A DNA stretch of 44,025 bases from CAYYNP01 sp964472545. Lineage in GTDB: Bacteria > Planctomycetota > Planctomycetia > Pirellulales > Thermoguttaceae. Below, piece by piece: positions 8,541 through 16,685 of the stretch (its first letter is position 1; every line of letters begins with the position of its first letter). The position numbers were made by a program, and so were the translations under genes. Under the pieces are notes generated by a model. The model was given only the letters and a program-made list of their open reading frames with translations. It did no database searches and was not told the origin of the DNA. The stretch is from positions 1-44,025 of the forward strand of contig CAYYNP010000044.1 of assembly GCA_964472545.1 (NCBI GenBank), in the 5' to 3' direction.

Positions 8541-8698
8541 CGCCCGCCCGCCGCCGGCCGCCTCGTCGATGGCAGGCACTTGCCGAGCCAGTTGCGGTGG
8601 ATGAGAATAGAGTTTCGATCGCCCGTTGTTCTCCCGACTCGAACTCGTGTCGTGAGTCGGAGGAACAGATACACGCTGCAATCGAGGATCGAGATCGC

Positions 8699-9967
8699 AT
8701 GACCGTCTTCAACCGCTTCTTCACCAGTGTGCTCTCTTCTTTGCTCTGCTCACTCACGTGTCTAGGCGAAGAACCCGTCTTTCCCCACCGGATGCCGGAC
8801 AAGCCGCCCGACATCGATCTGAGTTCGGCGACGCGGCGCATGTTTCGCTACCCGGCGCCGCGGGTTCAGGACAACGAACTCTTCTCGCAGTTCAAGTACA
8901 CGCGGCTGCGAGGCTTCGACAACAACGGCGGAGACGGCACGATTTCGCGGCGCGATCCGACCAGGCCGATCGTGGTCGACGGAAAGTACCACGTCTGGTA
9001 TACGAAGCGACATACGAAGGTCCCGCCGGTCGGATCCAAACGGGTCCATGAAGCCACGGATCAGACGCCCTCGACGGATTGGGACCTATGCGAAATCTGG
9101 CACGCGACGAGCAAGGACGGCTTCACTTGGCAGGAACAGGGCGTCGCCGTTCCCCGTCCGCCCAAGCCGCTTCCCGGCTGGCGATCCGTGGCGACTCCCG
9201 ACGTCTTGGTATGGAAGGGCAAGTACTACCTGTACTACCAGGCCTTTGTCGAGCCGAGCGGCACCCGGGGAGACTGGTGCGCGGTCTCCGCGTCGTACGC
9301 CGACTCTCCCGACGGGCCCTGGACGCACACGCAAAGGACGATCATCCCGACCGGCAAGCCGGGCGACTGGGATCAGGACGCCGTGCATGATCCGCAACCG
9401 GTGGTCTACAAGGGCAAGATCTACACGTACTACAAGGCGGCCTACAACAAATGGCCCAAGGTGCGCGACCGATACGCCGTCGGTCTAGGGGTGGCGATCG
9501 CGGAGGATCCGTTGGGGCCGTTCGTCAAGCACCGGCTGAATCCGGTGCTGAATTCGGGGCATGAAACCACGTTCTTCCCTTTCAAGAACGGCATTGCCGC
9601 CCTGGCCATCAAAGACGGCAACGAACGCGACACCATGCAGTACGCCGAGGACGGCGTGAACTTCGAGATCGCCTCGGTGCTGTCGCTGACGCCTACCGCG
9701 GCGGCGCCGTTCACCCCCGATGCGTTTACCGGCACCGACAACGGACGAGGCATCACCTGGGGCTTGTGTCACTTCATCAACGCCGGCACTCGAGGTAGGC
9801 AACACTCGATCATGGCCCGATTTGATTGTGACTTGAGTCTCGACGTCCACGATCCAACCATGAAGAACACGGGCGTTTGGCACCATCCGGACGTCTACTT
9901 CAAGCAGGGGCTCAGCGCCGCCCAGCGGCAGCGTATTGGCGAGGCGAACCGTGGACGGCTCGAGTAG
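8699..9967 (+). CDS. Secreted GH117/GH43-type five-bladed propeller glycosidase
   Basis: From the ATG at 8699 the protein has 422 residues and a signal peptide (MTVFNRFFTSVLSSLLCSLT, cleavage near CLGEE). An earlier in-frame ATG at 8597 would place a long charged stretch before the signal and is unlikely. Residues about 42-47 read SSATRR, which fits the SxAxxR motif I associate with the N-terminal dimerisation helix of GH117 (3,6-anhydro-L-galactosidase family). The propeller follows, with blades marked by GKYHVWYTKR, EIWHATSKDGFTW, GKYYLYYQAF, ASYADSPDGPW, VYKGKIYTYYKAAY, GVAIAEDPLGPF and GHETTFFPFKNG. Family activity is exo-hydrolysis of anhydrogalactose from agar-type oligosaccharides, but GH43-like alternatives cannot be excluded. 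It is followed by a sulfatase remnant. Confidence 0.7.
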   Translation: MTVFNRFFTSVLSSLLCSLTCLGEEPVFPHRMPDKPPDIDLSSATRRMFRYPAPRVQDNELFSQFKYTRLRGFDNNGGDGTISRRDPTRPIVVDGKYHVWYTKRHTKVPPVGSKRVHEATDQTPSTDWDLCEIWHATSKDGFTWQEQGVAVPRPPKPLPGWRSVATPDVLVWKGKYYLYYQAFVEPSGTRGDWCAVSASYADSPDGPWTHTQRTIIPTGKPGDWDQDAVHDPQPVVYKGKIYTYYKAAYNKWPKVRDRYAVGLGVAIAEDPLGPFVKHRLNPVLNSGHETTFFPFKNGIAALAIKDGNERDTMQYAEDGVNFEIASVLSLTPTAAAPFTPDAFTGTDNGRGITWGLCHFINAGTRGRQHSIMARFDCDLSLDVHDPTMKNTGVWHHPDVYFKQGLSAAQRQRIGEANRGRLE

Positions 9968-10021
9968 GACTCACCGGCGGGCGTCCTGCCCTTTGGTGTA
10001 GGAGCCGTCGTCGCGCCGCAA

Positions 10022-10290
10022 GCGAGGGATTCCAGCAAAGACCACCTCCCGCACGACCTGGAGCACTTGATGAAACCCTCGATACTTGCGGCTTACGAGT
10101 GTGCCGACGTGCCGGATCACGCGTACATCGACGGCTACAACACCCAGCTCGCGATCGCTACGCTCAACGACCTGGTCGCCAATGGTGACAAACCGTTCTT
10201 GCTCGCATTGGGGTTCATGAAGCCCCACCTCGATTGGGTTGCGCCTAAGCGGTACTGGGACCTGCATAACCCGGCGCTGAGGGAATGGGC
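10022..10290 (+). pseudogene. Sulfatase fragment (iduronate-2-sulfatase-like)
   Basis: The frame through 10070 encodes ECADVPDHAYIDGYNTQLAI, then KPFLLALGFMKPHLDWVAP and KRYWDLHNPAL. This is the central block of type I sulfatases of the iduronate-2-sulfatase/choline-sulfatase group (VPD-Y-DG, KPFFLAVGF-KPHLPFVAP-KYWDLY). The N-terminal half with the Cys/Ser-x-Pro-x-Arg active-site motif is absent, and after about 10290 the resemblance stops, although the frame stays open to 10483. The core is too short to be active. It suggests that a sulfated glycan was once a target here. Boundaries are approximate. Confidence 0.7.
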
Positions 10291-10597
10291 GGCCAGCTCA
10301 CTCTCGGCCGGCATGCGCGAGACGTTCTTCGGTCCGCTGATCCGGCAGGTCGAGACGCGTATCGTCGCTCAGCAAGGCGAACGATGGGATCGCCACCTCT
10401 TCGAAAGGACAGCCGCGGTTGACGGAGACCAGCCCCGGAGCAGGCGCAGCCGACCTGAGCTTCTTCGACCGCTACCACAGTGAATGTCGACGCCCAAGAC
10501 GGCTTGACAATCACCTCGGTACACGTCACAACCGACCGGTTGCGAGTCGCAGCAGGTCAGTAGAAGTCACGGAAGCCAGTCCGACAGCAGATCTTCC
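10291..10597. other. Non-coding stretch upstream of the GH57 operon
   Basis: I see no gene or structured repeat here. The open frames on both strands have no family-like sequence. The promoter of the operon starting at 10598 should lie in this stretch, but I cannot point to a box with confidence. Confidence 0.4.
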
Positions 10598-12166
10598 ATG
10601 AAATACGTTGCCGTCTTCCACGCCAATCTGAACTACGCCTACCTGGTGCCCGAGCGATACGAGTTCGTCATCCGTTCGAGCTACGAGCTGTTGATCGACA
10701 CGATGCGGGAGCGATTTCCCGACGTGCAATACGTGTTCGAGGCGTCGGGCTACACGCTCGAGCAGATCGCCGAAAAGACGCCCGACGTGCTACAGAAGCT
10801 GAAAGCGGCGATCGCCTCGGGCCGGTGTGAATTCATGGGTTCACCCTACGCGCATCCGATGCTGCCGAACTTCCCGGAGGAGGACGGGCTGTGGACGATC
10901 GAATTCTCCAACGAGGTCTACGAGCGTCTGCTCGGTTTCACGCCCAAGAGCTTCTGGAACCCCGAGTGCGGCTGGCGGAGCTACGTACCGCGGCAAGTTG
11001 CCCGGGCCGGCTATACGAACCTGATCGGCGACTTCGAGGCCTATAGCCGGTCGGTCGACGCCGACGGCAAGCCGCTGCGGCCGGAGATCTACGAGAAGGA
11101 GCACAGCGACGACACGGCGTTCTATCGATTCGGCTTCGCGTACGACCTGCCGGGCAGCGAGCGTGCGTTGCACTTTCCGTTTCAACGCGTCGCCGGAGTG
11201 CCGCCGCGCACGCTGCGGGCCTTTCTGAGGACCGATCGCGTGGCCCAGTTCGGCGTGCGGTTCTTCATGGGCATGGAGGGCTATTCGCTCGACGAGTACG
11301 TCGGCCTGATTCGCAAGTACTCCGAGCAGCCCGAGGGGGAGCCGGAAGGTGCGCTGATTATCTTCGCCGACGATGCGGAATACATCGGCACCAACGGCTG
11401 GTTCCGCTTGAAGTTTCAGAACCAGCCCGACCGCGTGTTCGAACGCGTTGAGGACGCCGAAGAGATGCTCGTCGGCCTGATCTCCGCGTGCCGCCAGATG
11501 GGCAGTTTCACCACGTTCGACGACGCCTGCAACCGGCTGCCGGCGCTCGACGAGCCGCTTCTGTTCGACGACGATTCGGCGTGGCACGGTGCCAAGGCTT
11601 CCACCTGGGCGAGCACGCCGATGGCGCGACTCTTGCGGCCGTGGCAGGACCTCGTGCGGGAGAAGTTGCACGCGCAAGGGGATACGCTCGACGAGGCCGT
11701 GCGGCGGCGCGTGTGGTACCATCTGACCAACTCGTACAACTCCGACGGCCAATGGCCTCCCACGCTGCCCGACGCCCCCCACATCGTCCATCCGTTCAAC
11801 TACGGCTACTGCTTCGAGAACCTGCTGGCCGCCGAATTGCTGATCGGCGGCGTCGACCGGCAGCGGCTGACGGCCGACCCGGTCGCCACGATCCGTGAAA
11901 TCCTCGGCCCGCAACAGCAGTTGGTGGCCGCCAAGGCACGAGCGCTGTCGGCATCGGAAGACGCCGCCGAGGCAAGCAACGCCCGGCTGGCGAGCGCGCT
12001 GATCGAGCGGTCGCAAGACGTCCGCAGCATCGAGGCCGCCGGCTCAAGGGTCCTCTACGCCGACGAGTACGCGGTGCGGGCCGACGCCCTGGCCGACGCG
12101 CGGCGGCTGGTCGGCGGGGTCGACATCGAGCAGGTGGGCACCGAACTGAATCGGCTGGACGCATGA
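10598..12166 (+). CDS. Cytoplasmic glycoside hydrolase family 57-like protein
   Basis: This 522-residue protein has no signal peptide, unlike almost all other large genes here. It starts MKYVAVFHANLNYAYLVPER, the usual first strand of GH57/GH38-type (beta/alpha)7 barrels. FWNPECGW near residues 119-126 places Glu123 where the GH57 nucleophile sits, and FADDAEYIG (256-264) supplies the Asp of the acid/base motif. The C-terminal part (from about 330) is helical, with a charged Ala-rich tail. GH57 enzymes are retaining alpha-glucan or alpha-galactoside hydrolases or branching enzymes; which applies here is not visible. It is the first gene of an operon and ends 30 bp before the beta-helix gene, so it probably acts on an oligosaccharide after import. 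Confidence 0.75.
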   Translation: MKYVAVFHANLNYAYLVPERYEFVIRSSYELLIDTMRERFPDVQYVFEASGYTLEQIAEKTPDVLQKLKAAIASGRCEFMGSPYAHPMLPNFPEEDGLWTIEFSNEVYERLLGFTPKSFWNPECGWRSYVPRQVARAGYTNLIGDFEAYSRSVDADGKPLRPEIYEKEHSDDTAFYRFGFAYDLPGSERALHFPFQRVAGVPPRTLRAFLRTDRVAQFGVRFFMGMEGYSLDEYVGLIRKYSEQPEGEPEGALIIFADDAEYIGTNGWFRLKFQNQPDRVFERVEDAEEMLVGLISACRQMGSFTTFDDACNRLPALDEPLLFDDDSAWHGAKASTWASTPMARLLRPWQDLVREKLHAQGDTLDEAVRRRVWYHLTNSYNSDGQWPPTLPDAPHIVHPFNYGYCFENLLAAELLIGGVDRQRLTADPVATIREILGPQQQLVAAKARALSASEDAAEASNARLASALIERSQDVRSIEAAGSRVLYADEYAVRADALADARRLVGGVDIEQVGTELNRLDA

Positions 12167-12196
12167 CGCCACACTAACGCCCCTGAGGAGAGACCC

Positions 12197-14002
12197 ATGT
12201 TCAAATACAATCTCATCGCATCCACAACTGCCTTCGTCTTCTTGGCCTTGGCGGGAGTCGTCTACGGCGAGGACGCACTCTACGTTGCCCCCGGCGGAAA
12301 CGACGCCGCCGACGGTTCTGCCCAGCGTCCGTTCGGCACGATCGAACGGGCTCAGGCGGCGGTGCGCGAGAAGGTCAAGGCCGGCCTGAAGGAAGACGTC
12401 ATCGTCTACCTGAAGGGCGACACCTACCAACGCGACGAGACGCTTCGCTTCGGACCGGGCGACGGCGGCAACGCGCAGCACTCGGTGACGTACACCGCCG
12501 TCGCCGGCGAGAAGGTCATCCTTTGCGGAGGCCGAAAGATTCGTGGCTGGAAGCCGGGCGCCGACGGGCTTTGGGCCGTCGACCTGCCGGAAGTCAAGAG
12601 CGGCCAGTGGTTCTTTCGGCAACTCTACGCCGACGCAAAGCTGTTGCCCCGCGGCCGCTATCCGGAAGAGGGCTTTTTGAAGATCAAGAGCGTGTCGCGA
12701 GATCACAAGACGTTGCAGTTTACCGAACCGCTGCCCGAGCGCAACGTCGGTGGACAAGACACGGAAATCGTCGTCGTACAAAACTGGTCGATCTCGCGAG
12801 AGCTGATCGCTCAGAGCAGCCCGGAAGAGTTGACCGCCGAAACGCCGATCGGTTGGGTCGGACACATGGCGTGCCTGCCGAAGCCCCGCATGTCGGCGTT
12901 CCTGGAAAACGCCCTCTCGCTGGTCACCAAGCCGGGCCAATGGTATCTGGATCGGAAGTCGGGAACGCTTTACTACAAGGCGGCCGAGGACGAGGATCCG
13001 AACGAGAAGCGGTTCGTCGCCCCGGTGCTCGACCAGTTCGTCGACGTCGAGGGCACCCGGCAAACCCCGGTCCGCAATCTCCACTTCCGCGGAATTGGGT
13101 TCGAGTACACCAACTGGCTCATTCCCGATATCGGCTACGACGGCATCCAAGCCTGCTATCATGGAACGAACGTCAAAGAGCCGGCCTGCTACGCGACGCC
13201 GGCGACCATCGAGATGGACTACTGCGACGGCTGCAGCATCCACGCGTGTAGCGTGCGTCACATCGGCGCCAGTGGAATCGGCATCGGCGCCGGCTGCCGC
13301 GGCAATCGGATCGTCGGTTGCGAGATCGGCCCCGTCGGGGCGACCGGCGTGAACGTCGGACACATGAAGGTCAAGGACCCGCTCTGGGCCGACTGGTCTC
13401 ATCCCCGCGACGTGCCGGTCAGCAACGAAGTGGCCAACTGCTACGTTCACCATTGCGGCGTCGATCTCTGGGGTGCCCACGGCATCTTCGACGCCATGAC
13501 CCGTGACACCAAGATCCGGCACAATGAAGTCACCCAGATCCCCTACGGCGGAATCGCCACCGGCTATGTTTGGAGTACGGATCGCACCAGCCAGCAGGGA
13601 TGTCTGATCGAGTACAATCACGTCCATGAGGTGATGCTCAAGCTGAACGACAGCGGCTGCCTCTACACGTTGGGATTTCAGCCCGGCTCGATCATCCGCA
13701 GGAACCTGTTCCACGGCGTGCGGATCGGCGGCTTCGCCGGCGGGCAGGTCTGCAACAACGGGATCTTCTTCGACGAGGGTAGCAAGGGGTTTCTGCTCGA
13801 AGACAACGTGATCTACGACGTCGACCAGGCGCCGGGAGCGAGAAACACGGCCGTGCGCTTCAACCGCAGTAGCGAAGACTGGCAGATCTGGATCAACAAC
13901 GCCATCCAGACCGACGTCGAGCCGCCGGAGGCCGCCAAGACGCTTGCCGGTCAAGCCGGATTGGAGCCCGAGTATCGCCATCTTCTGAAACGCGAGAACT
14001 GA
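12197..14002 (+). CDS. Secreted right-handed parallel beta-helix protein
   Basis: This 601-residue protein has a Sec signal peptide (MFKYNLIASTTAFVFLALAG, cleavage near VYG-ED). The mature part opens LYVAPGGNDAADGSAQRPFGTIERAQ in order, the standard start of pectate-lyase-like or GH110-like beta-helix proteins. A GH110-type cap follows (VTYTAVAGEKVILCGGRKI, GWKPGADGLWAVDLP). The helix coils lie at about 290-560, with short repeats such as CSIHACSVRHIGASGIGIGA, NRIVGCEIGPVGATGVNVG and NLFHGVRIGGF. The function is probably lyase or glycosidase on a plant- or algal-type polysaccharide. GAGGAGAG precedes the ATG. It is three bases from the next gene, so translation is likely coupled. A longer relative lies at 20701-23079 on the other strand. 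Confidence 0.75.
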   Translation: MFKYNLIASTTAFVFLALAGVVYGEDALYVAPGGNDAADGSAQRPFGTIERAQAAVREKVKAGLKEDVIVYLKGDTYQRDETLRFGPGDGGNAQHSVTYTAVAGEKVILCGGRKIRGWKPGADGLWAVDLPEVKSGQWFFRQLYADAKLLPRGRYPEEGFLKIKSVSRDHKTLQFTEPLPERNVGGQDTEIVVVQNWSISRELIAQSSPEELTAETPIGWVGHMACLPKPRMSAFLENALSLVTKPGQWYLDRKSGTLYYKAAEDEDPNEKRFVAPVLDQFVDVEGTRQTPVRNLHFRGIGFEYTNWLIPDIGYDGIQACYHGTNVKEPACYATPATIEMDYCDGCSIHACSVRHIGASGIGIGAGCRGNRIVGCEIGPVGATGVNVGHMKVKDPLWADWSHPRDVPVSNEVANCYVHHCGVDLWGAHGIFDAMTRDTKIRHNEVTQIPYGGIATGYVWSTDRTSQQGCLIEYNHVHEVMLKLNDSGCLYTLGFQPGSIIRRNLFHGVRIGGFAGGQVCNNGIFFDEGSKGFLLEDNVIYDVDQAPGARNTAVRFNRSSEDWQIWINNAIQTDVEPPEAAKTLAGQAGLEPEYRHLLKREN

Positions 14003-14005
14003 TCG

Positions 14006-15094
14006 ATGGCGATTGACTTCTCCGCCGATCGATGGGCGCGCGTCCGCGAGACTTACGCCCGATGGTGGTCCGGCGAACTCGACCGCCCGGTGATTCCCGT
14101 CGAACTGAGCGGCCGCGACCCGGGCCGGCCGAAGCCCACGGCGCCGCTGCTGACGCAGGCGACGTGTACCGATTTGGACGTGCCGGCAGCAGACTTGATC
14201 GATCGGATCGACTACGAGCTTTCCACGCGGGTATACCTCGCCGACGCCTATCCGCGGGTGAATCTCGACGCGTTCGGCCCGGTCGTGATCGCGGCCATGC
14301 TCGGCGCGCGGCTCGACAACTCGACCGGCCAAGTCTGGTTCCACCCGCCCGACGACACGCCGGCGGCCGAGTTGCACTTCGAGTACAACCCGGAGAACGT
14401 CTGGCTGCGGCGGATCGAAGAGATATGTGCGGCGGCGGCCGAGCGGTGGCAGGGGCAGGTTCTCGTAGGCATGACCGACCTGGGTGGGAACCTCGACGTT
14501 CTCTCCGCCTTTCGTCCCGGCGAGAAGCTGCTCCTGGAACTGGTCGACGCGCCGGACGAAGTCAAGCGGCTGACCTCGCAGGCCCATGAGATCTGGCATC
14601 GCATCTACGCCCGGCTCAACGACGCGATCCGCGCGGCCGACACCGGCTACACCGACTGGGCGGGCATCTACAGCGACCTGCCCTGCTACATGCTGCAATG
14701 CGACTTCGGCTACATGATTTCGCCGCAGATGTTCGACGAATTCGCCAGGCCGGAACTCGAAGCCACGTGTTCTCGGCTGCCGCGGTCGTTCTACCATCTC
14801 GACGGTCCCGGGCAGCTACCGCACCTGGATTCGCTGCTGGCGATCGAGAACCTCGACGGCGTGCAGTGGGTGCCCGGCGTCGGGAATCCGACTTGCGATC
14901 AGTGGCCGGAGGTCTACGGCAAGATCCACGCCGCGGGGAAGCGGGTCCAGATTATCGGCGGCGGGTTTGACACGCTCGACGCCGTGAGCGCACAAGTGGG
15001 CACCGCACGCGGCATCCAGCATATCGGTATTCAAGCCAGCTTGGATGATGAAATCCCTTTTCGCCGTCGCCTCGAAAGATACGGAATCGAGTAG
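14006..15094 (+). CDS. UroD-like (uroporphyrinogen decarboxylase / MtaA fold) protein
   Basis: This 362-residue cytoplasmic protein has the UroD/MtaA/CmuA TIM-barrel pattern. Family-like segments are VLVGMTDLGGNLDVLSAFR, LLLELVDAPDEVKRL, CDFGYMISPQMFDEFARPEL, then SFYHLDGPGQLPHLDSLL and LDGVQWVPGVGNP. The fold hosts both tetrapyrrole decarboxylation and corrinoid-dependent methyl transfer. The context is a sugar operon with no haem-synthesis genes, so a true hemE role is unlikely. No corrinoid protein gene is adjacent. It begins three bases after the beta-helix stop and its own stop abuts the symporter ATG, so the three genes are probably translated together. Substrate unknown. Confidence 0.75.
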   Translation: MAIDFSADRWARVRETYARWWSGELDRPVIPVELSGRDPGRPKPTAPLLTQATCTDLDVPAADLIDRIDYELSTRVYLADAYPRVNLDAFGPVVIAAMLGARLDNSTGQVWFHPPDDTPAAELHFEYNPENVWLRRIEEICAAAAERWQGQVLVGMTDLGGNLDVLSAFRPGEKLLLELVDAPDEVKRLTSQAHEIWHRIYARLNDAIRAADTGYTDWAGIYSDLPCYMLQCDFGYMISPQMFDEFARPELEATCSRLPRSFYHLDGPGQLPHLDSLLAIENLDGVQWVPGVGNPTCDQWPEVYGKIHAAGKRVQIIGGGFDTLDAVSAQVGTARGIQHIGIQASLDDEIPFRRRLERYGIE

Positions 15095-16675
15095 ATGAAC
15101 ATTCACGAGAAACTCGAAACGGTCGATTTCATCATCATCGGCGTCTACGTCTTCACGCTGATCAGCATCGGCATGTGGGTCAGTTTTCGGCGCCGTGGGG
15201 CCGAGGACCTTTTTCTGGGCGGACGCACGCTGGGGTGGGGCGTGGTGGGATTGTCGATCTTCGGCACCAATGTCAACCCATCGTTTCTGATCTCCTCGTG
15301 TAGCGCTGGCTACAAGTCGGGCTTCGCCGCGGCCAACTTCGAGTGGCTCGCCTGGTGGCTGATGATGCTCTTGGCCATGCTCTTCATCCCGTACTACATG
15401 AAGACCCGCGTCAGCACCATGCCGGAGTTCATCCATCGGCGATTCGGCCGCGGTGCGCACACCTTCCTCTCCTACTACGCCCTGTTCACCACGATCGTCT
15501 CGTGGCTCGGATTGGTCCTCTATACCGGTGGGCTGCTCTTCGGCCAGATCATGGGCTGGCCGCTCTGGCTCTCGCTGGTCGTATTGATGGCCATCGCCAC
15601 CAGCTTCACCGTGATCGGCGGGCTGGCCGCCGTGATGATTACCGACGCGTTTCAGACGATTCTGATGATCGCCGGAGCGGCCGTGCTGACGATCATCGCG
15701 TTGCATGAGGCCGGCGGCATTGCGACGTTGGTGGACGCCGAGCAGGTACCGCAGAACTTCTGGGGGCTGCTGCAGTCGGGCGAGGGGGCGGAGTATCCCT
15801 GGTACGCCATGCTGCTCGGCTACCCGGTCGCCGGAATCTGGTTCTGGTGTGCCGATCAGACGATCGTCCAACGAGTGCTTGGCGCGAAGGACACCCGCCA
15901 TGCTCAACTGGGCACCGTCTTCGCCGCGTTCTTGAAGATCCTCACGCCCTTCCTCTTTTTGTTGCCCGGCGTCCTCTGCTTCGTCTTGCACGAGGGGATC
16001 GACTCGGAGCAGGCGTTTGCCACGATGGTCGTCGAACACTTGCCGACCGGCGTTGTGGGCCTGATCGTGGCGGTCCTGATCGCCGCGTTGATCAGCACGA
16101 TCGACTCCGGATTGAATTCGTTCAGCACGGTCTTCACTCTCGATATCTACAAGAGGAGCTTCCGCCCTCAGGCCTCACCGATGGAGACCAAGACGGTGGG
16201 CCGGCTGGCCACGCTCTTCGCGGCCGCGGCTGCCGTGGGGTTCGCACTGCTGGTGGACAAGTTCGTCGACGAGGAACTCTTCAAGATGATCCAGGCCGTA
16301 ATCGGCTTCATCGCGCCTCCGGTTTCCGCGGTCTTCATCGTAGGCGTTCTCTGGCGGCGGGCCACGTCGACCGCGGCCGTGCTCGCCCTGGTCGTGGGCT
16401 TCGTCGTGTCGATCTCCGTGGGAATCTGCAGCCTGACCAAATACCCGAACGCGGAGTTCTGGCCCCATTTCCTGTTGCTGTCGTTCTACCTGTTCGCCGG
16501 CATCTGCCTGTTCATGATCGTCGTATCGTTACTGACGCGCGATTCGCCCGGCAGAGAAGGTCTGCCCTCGCTAAAGGCGACCTACGCGTCGCAGAAGTCC
16601 GGCTCGCGGCTCGTTTGGACGCTTTGGGGTATTCTGGCCGTCTGCATGGGCGCGATCTATTTGATCTTCAATTAG
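15095..16675 (+). CDS. Sodium:solute symporter (SSS family)
   Basis: This 526-residue polytopic membrane protein has about 13-14 hydrophobic segments. It starts VDFIIIGVYVFTLISIGMWV, followed by FRRRGAEDLFLGGRTLGWG, the typical first loop of SSS transporters (SglT-like). The family segment GIWFWCADQTIVQRVLGAKD matches the sugar/inositol-type WYWCTDQ-IVQR motif, and IAALISTIDSGLNSFSTVFT is the conserved helix near the sodium site. It should import a sugar or sugar acid with Na+. The ATG directly follows the stop of the upstream UroD-like gene, and a second UroD-like gene starts 10 bp downstream. The linkage suggests that the imported product is the substrate, direct or after one step, of the UroD-like proteins. 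Confidence 0.9.
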   Translation: MNIHEKLETVDFIIIGVYVFTLISIGMWVSFRRRGAEDLFLGGRTLGWGVVGLSIFGTNVNPSFLISSCSAGYKSGFAAANFEWLAWWLMMLLAMLFIPYYMKTRVSTMPEFIHRRFGRGAHTFLSYYALFTTIVSWLGLVLYTGGLLFGQIMGWPLWLSLVVLMAIATSFTVIGGLAAVMITDAFQTILMIAGAAVLTIIALHEAGGIATLVDAEQVPQNFWGLLQSGEGAEYPWYAMLLGYPVAGIWFWCADQTIVQRVLGAKDTRHAQLGTVFAAFLKILTPFLFLLPGVLCFVLHEGIDSEQAFATMVVEHLPTGVVGLIVAVLIAALISTIDSGLNSFSTVFTLDIYKRSFRPQASPMETKTVGRLATLFAAAAAVGFALLVDKFVDEELFKMIQAVIGFIAPPVSAVFIVGVLWRRATSTAAVLALVVGFVVSISVGICSLTKYPNAEFWPHFLLLSFYLFAGICLFMIVVSLLTRDSPGREGLPSLKATYASQKSGSRLVWTLWGILAVCMGAIYLIFN

Positions 16676-16685
16676 TGGACGAACG

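Noticed and set aside
12044..14797. A 917-codon open frame on the minus strand
   Set aside because: It lies opposite the beta-helix and UroD-like genes, has no start signal, and is Arg/Val/Asp-rich without recognisable domains. It is a by-product of GC-rich codon use.
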